Positions 47,754 through 58,634 of a stretch of 64,000 bases of DNA are shown here, one piece after another (position 1 is the first letter of the stretch; each line of letters opens with the position of its first letter). The notes beneath the pieces are model-generated. The model saw nothing but the letters and a program-made list of their open reading frames with translations, was not told the origin of the DNA and did no database searches. Position numbers and translations under genes: made by a program. Origin of the DNA: Thalassolituus alkanivorans (lineage in GTDB: Bacteria > Pseudomonadota > Gammaproteobacteria > Pseudomonadales > Oceanobacteraceae); the NCBI RefSeq assembly GCF_020447205.1, contig NZ_JAJAEL010000037.1:174731-238730 (forward strand), written 5' to 3'.

Positions 47754-48656
47754 TCAGCTTTTAGCGCCGCTTTTCGGCGCATACAGGTTCAGTAAGCCTG
47801 CCAGTACGATCAGAATGGCCCCGGCCCAGGTCGTCCACGGCGGAATCTCCCCCCAGAACCACCAGCCCATCAGGGCTCCATAAATAACCGCACTGTAAAC
47901 GTAAACACCGACCTTGCCGGTAGGCGCGATGCGGTAGGCGCGGGTCAGCGCCAGCTGGCCGCTGGTAGCGACCACGCCAAGCGCCAGTAACCACAGCCAG
48001 GTACTGTCAGGAACCGGCTGCCAGTTGAGCAGGGCGCCGGGGGCTGAAACCAGTGCGGCGGTCAGGCCAAAATAAAACACAATACGCTGGCTGGATTCGG
48101 TAGCCGACATGCGGCGGATGGTGACCTTGGCCAGTGCGGCCAGAAAAGCACCGAGCAGACCGACCAGCAGCGCTGTGTTGTAGCTGTCGCCATTACTCAG
48201 CATGGCCGGGTGTTCAGCACCGGGCTGCAGGATGACACTGACCCCGGCAAAGCCGATCAGTAGCGCCAGCCAACTGTGGCGCCCGGCGGGTTCTTTCAGC
48301 CACCAGAGTGCCAGTAATGGCATAAACAGCGGCGCCGAAAGCTTCACCAGAAAGGCTTCGGTGAGCGGCAGATGAGCCAGCGCCCAGAAGTAACAGTACA
48401 TGGCGCTGACACCAACAAGACCGCGCAGCAAATGCCAGTGCCAGACCCGGGTTTTCAGTTCACTTAAGCCGGTACGCAGCAATAAAGGGGCGAGTACGAT
48501 CAGACCGGCGATATTACGGAAGAACACAATCTGCTCGGTCGACAGCACGTCCGACAGGTCTTTGACCAGCGCGCCCATTAATGCCAGCAGGGCTTCACCC
48601 AGCAGCAGGAATAATGCACCGCGGCGCAGGGCGTCGGTCATTGCAGGGGCTGTCAT
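47754..48656 (-). CDS. DMT-superfamily transporter (EamA)
   Basis: A ten-helix inner-membrane carrier of 300 residues with two EamA repeats. Characteristic stretches are FRNIAGLIVLAPLLL, YCYFWALAHLPLTEAFLVK, and in the second half LALTRAYRIAPTGKVGVYVY. Related proteins export amino acids or other small metabolites, but the substrate is not deducible. Confidence 0.88.
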   Translation of the reverse strand: MTAPAMTDALRRGALFLLLGEALLALMGALVKDLSDVLSTEQIVFFRNIAGLIVLAPLLLRTGLSELKTRVWHWHLLRGLVGVSAMYCYFWALAHLPLTEAFLVKLSAPLFMPLLALWWLKEPAGRHSWLALLIGFAGVSVILQPGAEHPAMLSNGDSYNTALLVGLLGAFLAALAKVTIRRMSATESSQRIVFYFGLTAALVSAPGALLNWQPVPDSTWLWLLALGVVATSGQLALTRAYRIAPTGKVGVYVYSAVIYGALMGWWFWGEIPPWTTWAGAILIVLAGLLNLYAPKSGAKS

Positions 48657-48839
48657 GGCAAGTGTGTATCCCGGACTTTAAAAGAAGCGCTGCGTCACTA
48701 TATAGATGAAGGTGACGGCTAAGGCGGCGATTATACGCAATCGTACGGCAGGCGGTGGGATTTGTGTGTGATCGGCCGCTTGCATGCGCTGCATCAAGAT
48801 GAATTTCTATTAGTTTTACTAAATTTAATCTTGAAGGTG

Positions 48840-48866
48840 TTGAAAAAAATTAATCTGGTCGCATCT
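48840..48866 (+). promoter_or_regulatory. Possible sigma-32 promoter of clpB
   Basis: TTGAAA (48840-48845), 13-bp spacer, TCGCATCT (48859-48866), compared with the heat-shock pattern CTTGAAA and CCCCATNT. The -10 is imperfect. It lies about 62 bp upstream of the clpB start, and clpB is a classic heat-shock gene. Confidence 0.45.
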
Positions 48867-48927
48867 AAGCGGTAATGAATCAACTCTGCTCGGGTCTGCC
48901 CTGAGCGTCTATTTAGGAGATTGGAAT

Positions 48928-51513
48928 ATGCGTATGGATCGGTTGACCACCAGTCTGCAGAACGCTCTGGCCGAGAGCCAGAGTCTGGCGCTGGGGCAGG
49001 ATCATAATCAGATTGATACCGTCCACTTACTGTTGGCATTGCTCGAACAGCCAAGCAGCTCGGTTAAGGATGTAGTGCGCCGTTGTGGCGCCAATGTCGT
49101 TGAGCTTGGCCGTGCCCTGCGTGCGTTGCTGGACGAGCAGCCCAAAGTCAGCAGTCCGGACGGCAATATTCAGCTGGCGCCGGAGCTGGGCCGTCTGCTC
49201 AATCTGGCGGATAAAGAAGCGCAGAAACGCGGTGACCAGTATGTGTCGAGCGAAGTCTTTCTGCTGGTGGCGCTGGACGATAAAAACAGCACAGGTAAGG
49301 CACTGGCCGCGGCTGGTCTGAATAAAGACGGCGTTAATAAAGCCATTAACGAACTGCGTGGCGGTGAAAGTGTGCAGGACGCCAATGCCGAAGATAACCG
49401 TCAGTCACTGGATAAATACTGCATCGACCTGACCGAGCGTGCCGAAGCGGGCAAGCTGGATCCGGTGATCGGCCGTGATGATGAAATCCGCCGTACCATT
49501 CAGGTGCTGCAGCGCCGTACCAAAAACAACCCGGTGTTAATCGGACCTCCGGGCGTGGGTAAAACCGCCGTGGTGGAAGGTCTGGCGCAGCGTATCGTCA
49601 ATGGTGAAGTGCCGGAAAACCTGAAGCATAAGCGCATTCTGTCGCTGGATATGGGCTCTCTGGTGGCCGGTGCCAAATACCGTGGTGAATTTGAAGAGCG
49701 CTTAAAAGCCGTTTTAAAAGACGTCACCAAGGCCGAAGGCAGCATCATTCTGTTTGTCGATGAATTGCATACCATGGTCGGCGCCGGTAAGGGCGATGGC
49801 GCTATGGATGCCGGCAATATGCTTAAGCCTGCTCTGGCGCGGGGTGAACTGCACTGCGTGGGTGCGACCACACTTGATGAATACCGCGAATTTATTGAAA
49901 AAGACGCGGCGCTGGAGCGTCGTTTCCAGAAAGTGATTGTCGATGAGCCCAGCGTGGAAGACTCCATTGCGATTCTGCGCGGTTTAAAAGAACGCTACGA
50001 AGTGCACCACGGTGTGCAGATTACCGACAGTGCGATTATTGCCGCGGCCAAGCTGTCGCAGCGTTATATTCCGGATCGTCGTCTGCCGGACAAAGCCATC
50101 GATTTGGTGGATGAGGCGGCATCGGTTATCCGTATGGAAATCGACTCCAAACCACAGGAAATGGACAAGCTTGAACGACGCCTGATTCAGCTGAAAATCG
50201 AGCGTGAAGCACTGCGTAAAGAAAAAGACGAAGCGGCGAAAAAACGTCTGAGCGATCTCAACGAAGAGATCAATAAAGCCGGACGTGCTTACGTCGAGCT
50301 GGAAGAGGTCTGGAAGAAAGAAAAAGCCCTGCTTGAAGGTGCCAGCAAATCGAAAGAGCAGCTGGAACAGGCCAGAATCGAGATGGAAGCGGCGCGTCGT
50401 GCCGGCGATCTGCAGCGTATGTCGGAACTGCAGTACGGCCGTATTCCGGAGCTGGAAAAGCAGCTGGCCACAGCCGCCGAGGCAGAAACCTCCGGTAAGC
50501 AGGAATTTACCCTGCTGCGCAATAAAGTGACCGAAGACGAAATTGCCGAAGTGGTGTCGAAGTGGACCGGTGTGCCGGTGACCAAGATGCTGGAAGGCGA
50601 GCGTGAAAAACTGCTGCGTATGGAGGAGGTACTGCACGATTCGGTAGTCGGGCAGGATCAGGCCATTGCTGCAGTATCGAACGCGGTGCGCCGTTCCCGT
50701 GCCGGGTTGTCTGATCCGAACCGGCCGAATGGTTCATTCCTGTTCTTAGGGCCAACCGGTGTCGGTAAAACCGAACTCTGTAAGGCGCTGGCGACCTTCC
50801 TGTTCGACAGCAGAGACGCCATGGTGCGCATCGATATGTCGGAATATATGGAGAAACACTCCGTGGCCCGCTTAATCGGTGCGCCTCCGGGTTATGTTGG
50901 TTACGAAGAGGGTGGCCTGCTGACTGAAGCCGTGCGGCGTAAACCTTATTCGGTGATTTTGCTCGATGAAGTGGAAAAGGCGCATCCGGATGTGTTCAAC
51001 ATTCTGCTGCAGGTGCTGGATGATGGTCAGCTGACCGACGGTCAGGGACGCCGGGTCGACTTTAAAAACACCGTACTGGTGATGACCTCGAACCTGGGCT
51101 CGGATGTGATCCAGACCATGTTTGCCGATAAGCCGTACGAGGAAATGCGCGATGCGGTGATGGATATTGTCGGCAGCCACTTCCGTCCGGAATTTATTAA
51201 CCGGATTGACGAGGCGGTGGTGTTCCATCCGCTGCTGAAAGATCAGATCCGCGGCATTGCGGATATTCAGCTGGATCTGTTGCGCGGCCGTCTGAAAGAA
51301 CGCGATCTGGCGTTTGAGATGAGCGACGCGGCCATCAGCAAGCTGGTGGATGTGGGTTACGACCCGGTGTTTGGCGCACGGCCTTTAAAGCGTGCGATTC
51401 AGCGCTGGATCGAAAACCCACTGGCGCAGGATATTCTGGCGGGTAAATTCCTGCCGGGTACCACCATCGTTGCCGATGTCGACAACGATCAGCTGGTTTT
51501 CCGTGCGGGGTAA
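48928..51513 (+). CDS. clpB: Disaggregase chaperone ClpB
   Basis: A hexameric AAA+ protein that pulls apart aggregates with DnaK. Domain order in 861 residues: N-domain (about 1-145), NBD1 with GPPGVGKT (206-213), the coiled-coil middle domain (about 405-525, [20 protein letters not shown]), and NBD2 with GPTGVGKT (608-615) and the sensor region [11 protein letters not shown]. The middle domain distinguishes it from ClpA. The ATG lies behind TAGGAGA. Confidence 0.98.
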   Translation: MRMDRLTTSLQNALAESQSLALGQDHNQIDTVHLLLALLEQPSSSVKDVVRRCGANVVELGRALRALLDEQPKVSSPDGNIQLAPELGRLLNLADKEAQKRGDQYVSSEVFLLVALDDKNSTGKALAAAGLNKDGVNKAINELRGGESVQDANAEDNRQSLDKYCIDLTERAEAGKLDPVIGRDDEIRRTIQVLQRRTKNNPVLIGPPGVGKTAVVEGLAQRIVNGEVPENLKHKRILSLDMGSLVAGAKYRGEFEERLKAVLKDVTKAEGSIILFVDELHTMVGAGKGDGAMDAGNMLKPALARGELHCVGATTLDEYREFIEKDAALERRFQKVIVDEPSVEDSIAILRGLKERYEVHHGVQITDSAIIAAAKLSQRYIPDRRLPDKAIDLVDEAASVIRMEIDSKPQEMDKLERRLIQLKIEREALRKEKDEAAKKRLSDLNEEINKAGRAYVELEEVWKKEKALLEGASKSKEQLEQARIEMEAARRAGDLQRMSELQYGRIPELEKQLATAAEAETSGKQEFTLLRNKVTEDEIAEVVSKWTGVPVTKMLEGEREKLLRMEEVLHDSVVGQDQAIAAVSNAVRRSRAGLSDPNRPNGSFLFLGPTGVGKTELCKALATFLFDSRDAMVRIDMSEYMEKHSVARLIGAPPGYVGYEEGGLLTEAVRRKPYSVILLDEVEKAHPDVFNILLQVLDDGQLTDGQGRRVDFKNTVLVMTSNLGSDVIQTMFADKPYEEMRDAVMDIVGSHFRPEFINRIDEAVVFHPLLKDQIRGIADIQLDLLRGRLKERDLAFEMSDAAISKLVDVGYDPVFGARPLKRAIQRWIENPLAQDILAGKFLPGTTIVADVDNDQLVFRAG

Positions 51514-51549
51514 GCTCCGCGCCGCTTAAACCGGCTGAGTGCCACTGAC

Positions 51550-51584
51550 AAAACCCCCGTTGCAGTCTCTGTGGCGGGGGTTTT
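51550..51584 (+). terminator. clpB terminator
   Basis: AAAACCCCCG and CGGGGGTTTT are separated by 15 nt. Confidence 0.85.
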
Positions 51585-51636
51585 GTGTATACTGGCGTCT
51601 TTATCTATCTGTGATCGTTACGGAGGACGGATTGTG

Positions 51637-52074
51637 ATGCGTCGTTTATTAAAACCCTCCCTGTTTGTGGCTGGCCTGACGATGGTGCTGACTGCCTGCA
51701 CCACGGTGATGCCGCTCAGCCTGCCACTCAGTACCATGGATCAGTGTGCAGCCCCTGAAGGTGTCAGCCTGCGTTTTAATGCCCTGACCATTGCTCTGGG
51801 TGAGCGTCCGCACGCCGGTTATGGTATCGATCTGGTGGGGCAGCAGCAGGATGACGGCGATTACCAGCTGATCTTCCGTGAGCGCTATCCCGACCCGGAC
51901 AGGAAATACGCTCAGGTGATTACCGCACCTTGTCTGCAGGTTATTCTGCCGGCGGGCTGGCAGCATCTGACGGTGACCGATCAGGTCAGTGGCCGTGAAT
52001 GGACATTTACTCCGCAAGACGCTCTTCAAAGTCCGACTCCGCTGAAGAAACAGGCGCCCGTGAAAGTCCCATGA
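51637..52074 (+). CDS. PrcB-like lipoprotein
   Basis: A 145-residue predicted lipoprotein: signal [20 protein letters not shown], lipobox Cys21, next residue Thr (outer-membrane type). The mature part matches the PrcB C-terminal domain pattern: [12 protein letters not shown], then a strand pair, then [14 protein letters not shown]. In Treponema, PrcB-type proteins stabilise a protease complex. Here the partner is unknown. A GTG one codon upstream (51634) is an alternative, both served by GGAGGA. Its ATGA overlaps ruvC, so the two are coupled. Confidence 0.7.
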   Translation: MRRLLKPSLFVAGLTMVLTACTTVMPLSLPLSTMDQCAAPEGVSLRFNALTIALGERPHAGYGIDLVGQQQDDGDYQLIFRERYPDPDRKYAQVITAPCLQVILPAGWQHLTVTDQVSGREWTFTPQDALQSPTPLKKQAPVKVP

Positions 52075-52586
52075 TTATTCTTGGCATTGACCCGGGATCA
52101 CGCATTACCGGTTTTGGTGTGATCCGCCGTACGGGCCAGAAAATTGAATACGTCGTCAGTGGTTGTATCCGCACCGGCGAGGGCGAATTACCCGGTCGTC
52201 TGAAAAAAATTTACGACGGCGTCAGCGAATTAATCAGTACCTACCAGCCAGAGCAATTTGCCATCGAGCAGGTGTTTATGGGCAAGAATGCCGACTCCGC
52301 ATTAAAACTGGGTCAGGCCCGTGGGGTGGCCATTGTGGCGGCGGTACAGCAGGGCTTGCCGGTAGCAGAATATGCCCCGCGCACCATTAAACAGGCGGTT
52401 GTCGGTAAAGGTAGCGCGGCGAAAGAGCAGGTTCAGCATATGGTGCAGTACCTGTTAAAACTGCCGGGTATACCGCAGGCGGATGCCGCCGATGCGCTGG
52501 CCATTGCCATCTGCCATGCCCATACCAGCGCCAGCCTGATGGCTCAGGCCGGAGTGAAAGGCGTGACCCGCGGACGTATGCGTTAG
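52071..52586 (+). CDS. ruvC: Holliday junction resolvase RuvC
   Basis: An endonuclease that cuts four-way junctions moved by RuvAB. The 171 residues have all four acidic ligands in the standard positions: D7 (GIDPGS), E66 (AIEQVF), D138 and D141 (ADAADAL). The ATG at 52071 overlaps the upstream stop by 4 bp. The longer frame from 51999 lies in the lipoprotein gene. ruvA follows after 85 bp. Confidence 0.97.
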   Translation: MIILGIDPGSRITGFGVIRRTGQKIEYVVSGCIRTGEGELPGRLKKIYDGVSELISTYQPEQFAIEQVFMGKNADSALKLGQARGVAIVAAVQQGLPVAEYAPRTIKQAVVGKGSAAKEQVQHMVQYLLKLPGIPQADAADALAIAICHAHTSASLMAQAGVKGVTRGRMR

Positions 52587-52671
52587 CGTCTCTGCCACTA
52601 CCTTCCATTGAGCCGCCTCGGCCATGCTGGTAGGCTAGGCCGCTTTCCAGTTATGCAGTCAGAATGCAATC

Positions 52672-53283
52672 ATGATCGGACGATTACAGGGCGTTATTCT
52701 TGAGAAGCAGGCTCCGGAGCTGCTTCTTGACGTCAACGGCGTGGGCTATGAGATTCAGGCGCCGATTTCCACCTTTGCCATGCTTGGCAAAACCGGCACC
52801 CAGGCGGTGCTCTATACCCACCTTGCCATCCGCGAAGATGCGCATCAGTTATATGGCTTCAGTGATAAGAGTCAGCGCACGCTGTTCCGCACCCTGATTA
52901 AAGTCAGCGGTGTCGGGCCTAAACTGGCGCTGGCGATTTTATCCGGTATGGATGTCAACGCCTTTGCCGTCTGTGTGCATAACGAAGACGTCACGGCGCT
53001 GACCAAACTTCCCGGTGTTGGCAAGAAAACCGCCGAACGTTTAATTGTTGAAATGCGCGATCGTCTGACCGAATGGCAGGCGCCGGCGCCATTGTGGGCG
53101 GCCGCAGATAATGCCGAAAAAGCCTCACAGGATAATCTGCTGCGCGAAGCGGAAAGTGCACTGGTCGCGCTGGGCTATAAGCCACAGGACGCGGCGAAAA
53201 TGCTGAATAAAGTCAGTGCAGGTGTCGACAGCGCGGAAGAAATGATCCGCCTGGCACTGCGCAGCACTCTGGGTTCTAAATAA
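52672..53283 (+). CDS. ruvA: Holliday junction DNA helicase subunit RuvA
   Basis: A tetramer binding the junction core and anchoring RuvB motors. The 203 residues comprise an OB-fold (MIGRLQGVILEKQAPELLLD), tandem helix-hairpin-helix motifs (LIKVSGVGPKLALAILSG and LPGVGKKTAERLIVEM), and a C-terminal domain (ALVALGYKPQDAAKML) that contacts RuvB. Confidence 0.97.
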   Translation: MIGRLQGVILEKQAPELLLDVNGVGYEIQAPISTFAMLGKTGTQAVLYTHLAIREDAHQLYGFSDKSQRTLFRTLIKVSGVGPKLALAILSGMDVNAFAVCVHNEDVTALTKLPGVGKKTAERLIVEMRDRLTEWQAPAPLWAAADNAEKASQDNLLREAESALVALGYKPQDAAKMLNKVSAGVDSAEEMIRLALRSTLGSK

Positions 53284-53291
53284 GGTGATCC

Positions 53292-54317
53292 ATGATCGAA
53301 ACTGACCGCTTTATCAGCCCTCAGCCGCAACCGGCCGAAGAACATCAGGACCGGGCTATCCGTCCCAAATCGCTGAACGAATACATCGGTCAGCCCCATG
53401 TGCGTGAGCAGATGGAAATTTTTATCGGCGCGGCACGGGCCCGTAACGAAGCGCTGGATCATACGCTGGTATTCGGCCCGCCGGGTCTGGGTAAAACCAC
53501 GCTGGCGAATATTATTGCCGAAGAAATGGGCGTGGCGATTAAGTCGACCTCCGGCCCGGTGCTGGAAAAAGCCGGCGATCTGGCAGCATTGCTGACCAAT
53601 CTCGAAGAAGGCGACGTTCTCTTTATTGATGAAATTCACCGTCTGAGTCCGGCGGTGGAAGAAGTGCTGTATCCGGCCATGGAAGATTATCAGTTGGATA
53701 TTATGGTGGGCGAAGGACCGGCGGCCCGTTCGATTAAAATCAATCTGCCACCCTTTACCCTGGTCGGCGCGACCACCCGCGCAGGTCTGCTGACCTCGCC
53801 ACTGCGCGATCGCTTCGGCATTGTGCAGCGGCTGGAGTTTTATAATATCGCCGATCTGACCCATATTGTGTCGCGCTCCGGGCGTCTGATGCAGCTGGAG
53901 GTGGATGACAGTGGCGCCAAAGAAATTGCCCGCCGTGCACGCGGCACGCCGCGTATTGCCAACCGTCTGTTGCGCCGTGTACGTGATTACGCTCAGGTGA
54001 AAGGCGATGGCACGGTTAACCATGCCTGTGCCGATGCGGCGCTGAATATGCTCAATGTCGATGTGCAGGGCTTCGATCATATGGACCGCCGCCTGCTTCT
54101 GACCCTGCTGGAAAAATACGACGGTGGCCCGGTTGGCGTTGACAGTCTGGCGGCTTCCATTGGTGAAGAACGTGACACCATTGAAGACGTGCTGGAGCCT
54201 TACTTAATGCAGCAGGGGTACATTACCCGTACACCACGCGGACGCATGGCGACCAAACTGGCCTATCTGCATTTTGGTCTGGATTTACCGGTTCGTTTTA
54301 ATCAGGATGCGCAATAA
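53292..54317 (+). CDS. ruvB: Holliday junction DNA helicase subunit RuvB
   Basis: A hexameric AAA+ motor for branch migration. The 341 residues have the conserved [11 protein letters not shown] start, Walker [10 protein letters not shown], Walker [10 protein letters not shown], sensor 1 [18 protein letters not shown] and a C-terminal winged helix ([12 protein letters not shown]). It lies 8 bp after ruvA. Confidence 0.98.
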   Translation: MIETDRFISPQPQPAEEHQDRAIRPKSLNEYIGQPHVREQMEIFIGAARARNEALDHTLVFGPPGLGKTTLANIIAEEMGVAIKSTSGPVLEKAGDLAALLTNLEEGDVLFIDEIHRLSPAVEEVLYPAMEDYQLDIMVGEGPAARSIKINLPPFTLVGATTRAGLLTSPLRDRFGIVQRLEFYNIADLTHIVSRSGRLMQLEVDDSGAKEIARRARGTPRIANRLLRRVRDYAQVKGDGTVNHACADAALNMLNVDVQGFDHMDRRLLLTLLEKYDGGPVGVDSLAASIGEERDTIEDVLEPYLMQQGYITRTPRGRMATKLAYLHFGLDLPVRFNQDAQ

Positions 54318-54318
54318 C

Positions 54319-54789
54319 ATGGCATTTACCTGGCCGCTGCGGGTGTATATCGAAGACACCGATGCCGGTGGCATTGTGTATTACGCCAATTATTTCCGCT
54401 TTCTGGAACGCGCGCGCAGCGAGTGGTTACGCGCACTGGGCTACGGTCAGGAACAATTACGTCATCAGAATGTGTTATTTGTGGTGCGTGAGGTACAGGC
54501 CAAATACCTGAGTCCGGCACGACTGGATGATGAACTTCTGGTGTCGGTGGCCGTCGAACACAGCCGCAAAGCCAGTCTGGTTCTGAGTCAGAAGGTCTGG
54601 CGCAAACCGGCAGCAGAAAGAGCGGAAGCGGTTGAGCCGCATGAATATCTGGTAGAGGCGCAAATAACCATCGCCTGTATCAGCGATACCGGACGTCCGC
54701 AGGCGGTACCCGCGGACATTCTTAAACGGATGACGGCAGGGGCCGCTTATCCGTCCGAACATAATGATGAATGTCAGGAGACGTTGTGA
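54319..54789 (+). CDS. ybgC: Acyl-CoA thioesterase YbgC of the Tol-Pal cluster
   Basis: A hotdog thioesterase encoded in almost all Tol-Pal operons. The 156-residue product has the catalytic motif YIEDTDAGGIVYYANYFRF with the active-site Asp. ERARSEWLRALG follows. The ATG at 54319 lies just after the ruvB stop. An ATG at 54307 overlapping ruvB is an alternative. The 3' end overlaps tolQ (GTGA). Its exact role with Tol-Pal is unsettled, with phospholipid metabolism suggested. Confidence 0.93.
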   Translation: MAFTWPLRVYIEDTDAGGIVYYANYFRFLERARSEWLRALGYGQEQLRHQNVLFVVREVQAKYLSPARLDDELLVSVAVEHSRKASLVLSQKVWRKPAAERAEAVEPHEYLVEAQITIACISDTGRPQAVPADILKRMTAGAAYPSEHNDECQETL

Positions 54790-55505
54790 ACGAGTCTGTT
54801 TCTATTTTTTCGCTGATTATCAACGCCAGCTTTGTTGTGCAGCTGGTGATGCTGATGTTGCTGGCGGCTTCGGTAATGAGCTGGGTTGTAATCGTACAGC
54901 GTACCCGTTTGTTATCCGCCAGCCGTGAGCAGCTGCACGATTTTGAAGAGCGTTTCTGGTCGGGTGTGGATCTCAACGATCTGTACCGTGAGTGTCAGCA
55001 GAAAGCGGTGCCCAGTGCGGTTGAAAATGTCTTTATGGCCGGTCTGAAAGAATTCGGAAAAATGCGCCAGCAAAATACCAATGACCCGGATGCGGTGATG
55101 GCCGGTGTGCAGCGGGCGATGCGTATTGCCATTACCCGCGAATCTGAATTGCTGGATACCCATCTGCCATTTCTGGCAACCGTCGGTTCTACCAGCCCGT
55201 ATATCGGTCTGTTCGGCACCGTGTGGGGCATCATGCATTCCTTCCAGGGGCTGGCCAGTGTTAAGCAGGCGACTATTGCCACCGTTGCTCCTGGTATTTC
55301 TGAAGCGCTGGTAGCCACGGCGATGGGTCTTCTTGCGGCCATTCCGGCGGTGATTTTTTACAACCGTTTCGCCAGCCGCGTCGATCAGACAGTAACCGGC
55401 ATGCATACCTTTGCCGATGAGTTCTCGTCATTGCTGTACCGTCAGGCGCATAAAATTCAGCAGGCAGTCAAAGCCGAAGAGAAAAAGGCGGCGGAGAAAA
55501 AATAA
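54786..55505 (+). CDS. tolQ: TolQ, proton channel subunit
   Basis: A three-span inner-membrane protein (239 residues) that with TolR harvests proton-motive force for outer-membrane constriction. Helix 1 spans about 10-35 (VVQLVMLMLLAASVMSWVVI). The conserved FLATVGSTSPYIGLFGTVWG and ATAMGLLAAIPAVIFYNRF form helices 2 and 3. The GTG at 54786 follows AGGAG by 5 bp. An ATG at 54771 would contain that site and is rejected. The GTGA overlap couples it to ybgC. Confidence 0.96.
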   Translation: MNESVSIFSLIINASFVVQLVMLMLLAASVMSWVVIVQRTRLLSASREQLHDFEERFWSGVDLNDLYRECQQKAVPSAVENVFMAGLKEFGKMRQQNTNDPDAVMAGVQRAMRIAITRESELLDTHLPFLATVGSTSPYIGLFGTVWGIMHSFQGLASVKQATIATVAPGISEALVATAMGLLAAIPAVIFYNRFASRVDQTVTGMHTFADEFSSLLYRQAHKIQQAVKAEEKKAAEKK

Positions 55506-55954
55506 TGGAACCTATGGCTCCTCCTGCGGCCAAGCGCCGGCCGATGGCCGAAATTAATGTGGTGCCCTACATCGATGTGATGCTGGTGCTGCTGATTATT
55601 TTTATGGTGACAGCACCGATGTTGGTGCAGAGCGTACCGGTTAACCTGCCGGATGTGGACGCGACACCGACCGAAATTGAGCCGGATGACAGCACCATTA
55701 TCGTGTCGGTTAATGAACGCGGTATTTATTTTATCGAGCGCGATGAAGGTCAGCCCACCGCCATGACGCTGGGCGAAATTCAGGAATATGCGCAGAAAAT
55801 TATTGGCGCTGTACCTGAAACCCGTCTGATGATCCGCGGTGATGAAGCCGTACCCTACGGCAAAGTGGTCGCGCTGATGGGCGGGCTGCAGAGTGTTGGT
55901 ATTAATAATGTTGGCCTGATTACTGAAGCGCCGGACCCGGAGGCTCGCCGCTGA
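55505..55954 (+). CDS. tolR: TolR, proton channel subunit
   Basis: 149 residues with one membrane helix (about 20-40, INVVPYIDVMLVLLIIFMV). It includes the essential Asp of the ExbD/TolR family. A periplasmic domain follows with RLMIRGDEAVPYGKV. The start shares one base with the tolQ stop. Confidence 0.96.
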   Translation: MEPMAPPAAKRRPMAEINVVPYIDVMLVLLIIFMVTAPMLVQSVPVNLPDVDATPTEIEPDDSTIIVSVNERGIYFIERDEGQPTAMTLGEIQEYAQKIIGAVPETRLMIRGDEAVPYGKVVALMGGLQSVGINNVGLITEAPDPEARR

Positions 55955-55955
55955 T

Positions 55956-56777
55956 ATGAGCTGGCTGAATCCGGAACGGTACTCGCTGCCGGTCGTATTG
56001 TCTGTGGGGCTGCATATTCTGGTGGCCTCGCTATTTCTGCTTGAATGGCCAACAGAGCACCGCGTGCCTGAACCTGTGCCACCCCATGTAGTGGCCACGG
56101 TCGTGCAGGTGGAAAGTGCGGCTGAAAAGCAGCGCAAACAACAGGCAGAGAAACAGAAAAAGCGTCAGGAGCTTGCCGCCAAACGGGAAGCGGAGCGTAA
56201 GAAAAAACTGGCTGAACAGAAAAAGCGCGAAGCTGAACAAAAGAAAAAACAGGCTGCTGCGAAAAAACGCGAACAGGAAAAAGCGTTAAAAGAAAAAGCA
56301 CTGGCAGAAAAGCAGGCAAAAGACAAAGCAGCAAAAGAAAAGGCCAGTAAAGAAAAAGCCGCCGAGCAGGCAAAACAGAAAGCTGCTCAGGAGCAGGCAT
56401 TGCTGGAGCAGATGGCACAGGAAGAAGCTGCCGCAGAATTGAAAGAACAACAGGAAGCTAAAATTCAGGCTGAACGCGCTGCTGCTCTGACACTGGAGTT
56501 TACCGATCAGATTAAAGCCCGGGTGGAATCGGTATGGCGATACCCTCCGGCGGTGACGGCCAGTCAGGAAGTGGAAGTACGGATTACTCTGGTACCAACC
56601 GGGCAGGTGATTCAGGTTCAGATTACCAAAGGCAGTGGTAATGCGGCGCTTGACCGTTCCGTTGAACAGGCCGTTTATAAAGCCTCGCCACTGCCGGTAC
56701 CAAAAGATGTGCGGGTATTTGAAGAGAACTTCCGCAGCTTTTTAATGAAATTCAGACCGGAGAATGCAACGTGGTAA
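55956..56777 (+). CDS. tolA: TolA, envelope-spanning coupling protein
   Basis: 273 residues: a membrane helix (about 8-30), a long Lys/Ala/Glu-rich helical rod (about 50-170, with repeats such as AEKQ and KEKA), and the C-terminal domain (about 180-273; [13 protein letters not shown]) that binds Pal and TolB. It is shorter than E. coli TolA (421), mostly in the rod. The AT-rich, repetitive coding of the rod makes the composition differ locally from neighbours. Confidence 0.95.
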   Translation: MSWLNPERYSLPVVLSVGLHILVASLFLLEWPTEHRVPEPVPPHVVATVVQVESAAEKQRKQQAEKQKKRQELAAKREAERKKKLAEQKKREAEQKKKQAAAKKREQEKALKEKALAEKQAKDKAAKEKASKEKAAEQAKQKAAQEQALLEQMAQEEAAAELKEQQEAKIQAERAAALTLEFTDQIKARVESVWRYPPAVTASQEVEVRITLVPTGQVIQVQITKGSGNAALDRSVEQAVYKASPLPVPKDVRVFEENFRSFLMKFRPENATW

Positions 56778-58051
56778 AGCACAGTTTGATTGTCCTGATG
56801 TGGCTGTTTGCCAGCCTGAGTCAGGCCGAGTTATTAATTGAAGTCACTCAGGGGAAGCAGAGCGCGATTCCGGTTGCCGTAGTGCCTTTCAGCTGGAACG
56901 GCAGCAGTGCTCTGCCGGAAGATGTCAGTGCTATTGTGACCAACGATCTGGCCAGCAGTGGTTATTTCCGCACGCTGGCTACCAGCAATATGATTACTCA
57001 GCCGCATCAGTTAAGTGAGGTCATCTACGCTGACTGGTCACGCCTGAAACAGGATTTTGTCGTCATCGGCAGCGTGGAGTTGCAGGCTGATGGTTATGCA
57101 GTGCAGTTCCATGTGATGGATGTACATCAGCAGGTGGAAATTCTGCGTCACCGGGTAAAAGGTAAAGCATCCCAGTTACGGGATCTGGCGCATTACATCA
57201 GCGATTACATCTTTAAAAAGCTGACGGGTGTACCGGGTGTGTTTTCCACCAAACTGATTTATGTAACCACCAACCGCGAACGCAGCCGGTTTAACCTGAA
57301 CTATGCCGACGCGGATGGTGCGCGGGAACAGCTGATCTACAGCTCAAAGCATCCGATTATTTCTCCGGCCTGGTCACCGGATGCGAAGAAAGTGGCCTAT
57401 GTGTCTTTTGAAAATGGTCGCAGTGAGATTTTCTTCCAGGAGCTGGCTACCGGTAAGCGTGAGCGGGTAGTGGCTTTTGATGGCTCCAACAGTGCGCCGG
57501 CTTTTTCTCCGGATGGAACCCAGCTGGCGTTTGTGTTGTCAAAGCTCGGCAATCCAGACATTTATGTGATGGATCTTGCAACCCGGAAAATCGAGCGTAT
57601 GACCAATCACTATGCCATTGATACTGAACCTCAGTGGGATGTTGACGGCCGTCATCTGTTTTTCACCTCGAGTCGGGCAGGTGGTCCACAGGTATATAAG
57701 CTGGACACTGCCAACAAAGAGGTAGTGCGTGTAACCTTTGAGGGTGGCTACAATGCCCGTGCTCGGATTACCGCAGATGGTCGTAAACTGGTGTATGTCC
57801 ATAAGGCTAATGACCGCTTTCATATCGCATCTCAGGACGTGAAAAGTGGATTAGTGCACATTCTTACCAGTGAGACGGAATTGGATGAGTCTCCTAGTGT
57901 TGCACCCAATGGAAGTATGGTAATTTATGCTGCGAGTGAAGCGAACCGAAGCATTCTGGCGGCCGTATCGGTCGATGGCGATGTTAAGTTCCGCTTACCA
58001 TCAAAATATGGTGACGTCAGGGAGCCTGCTTGGTCGCCGATTTTCCAATAA
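56771..58051 (+). CDS. tolB: TolB, periplasmic beta-propeller
   Basis: 426 residues: signal peptide ([16 protein letters not shown]), an N-terminal domain ([11 protein letters not shown]), then a six-bladed propeller with repeated [19 protein letters not shown]-like segments. It shuttles between Pal and TolA. The GTG start overlaps the tolA stop by 7 bp. Confidence 0.96.
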   Translation: MVKHSLIVLMWLFASLSQAELLIEVTQGKQSAIPVAVVPFSWNGSSALPEDVSAIVTNDLASSGYFRTLATSNMITQPHQLSEVIYADWSRLKQDFVVIGSVELQADGYAVQFHVMDVHQQVEILRHRVKGKASQLRDLAHYISDYIFKKLTGVPGVFSTKLIYVTTNRERSRFNLNYADADGAREQLIYSSKHPIISPAWSPDAKKVAYVSFENGRSEIFFQELATGKRERVVAFDGSNSAPAFSPDGTQLAFVLSKLGNPDIYVMDLATRKIERMTNHYAIDTEPQWDVDGRHLFFTSSRAGGPQVYKLDTANKEVVRVTFEGGYNARARITADGRKLVYVHKANDRFHIASQDVKSGLVHILTSETELDESPSVAPNGSMVIYAASEANRSILAAVSVDGDVKFRLPSKYGDVREPAWSPIFQ

Positions 58052-58082
58052 TTCAAACTCACTTTCGGACTGGAAGACTGTT

Positions 58083-58634
58083 ATGCAAACTACTGCACTG
58101 TATAAAACCTTAGGTTTGGCCTTTGGGGCTATGTTGATTTCTGCTTGTGCAAGCAAGGGAGACGTAAATGAGGGTGCAGGTTCTACTGTTGCACCAACAG
58201 CTACTGAACAACAGGCCGAAGATACCAATGCTGTTGAAAGCGCTGGTGTAAATGGTGAAGCTCTGGAAGCAGAAGCAAACGAAGCTCAGGCTGCACTGCG
58301 TGAACAAACTGTATTTTACTTTGACTTCGATCAGAGCACTCTGAAGAGCGAAGGCAAAGCGGCTCTGATGGCTCATGCGGCTTTCCTGGCGGCTAACCCA
58401 GCAGCCTCTGTTGTTCTGGAAGGTCACGCTGATGAGCGCGGTACCGTTGAATACAACCTGGCTCTGGGCGAGCGTCGTTCTATGACCGTACGTCGTTTCC
58501 TGATGGCTAACGGTGCCAACGGTTCTCAGCTGAAAGTTGTGAGCTTTGGTGAAGAGCGTCCGGTAATGATGGGTCACGACGAAGGCTCTTACGCCAAGAA
58601 CCGTCGCGTTGAAGTGAAATACCAGAGCCGTTAA
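58083..58634 (+). CDS. pal: Peptidoglycan-associated lipoprotein Pal
   Basis: 183 residues: signal, lipobox LISAC (Cys22), an Ala/Glu-rich linker and an OmpA-like domain binding meso-DAP peptidoglycan (TVFYFDFDQSTL; EGHADERGTVEYNLALGERR). Codon use is more biased than in the neighbours, consistent with high expression. The ATG at 58083 is chosen. The frame open from 57927 overlaps tolB. Confidence 0.97.
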   Translation: MQTTALYKTLGLAFGAMLISACASKGDVNEGAGSTVAPTATEQQAEDTNAVESAGVNGEALEAEANEAQAALREQTVFYFDFDQSTLKSEGKAALMAHAAFLAANPAASVVLEGHADERGTVEYNLALGERRSMTVRRFLMANGANGSQLKVVSFGEERPVMMGHDEGSYAKNRRVEVKYQSR

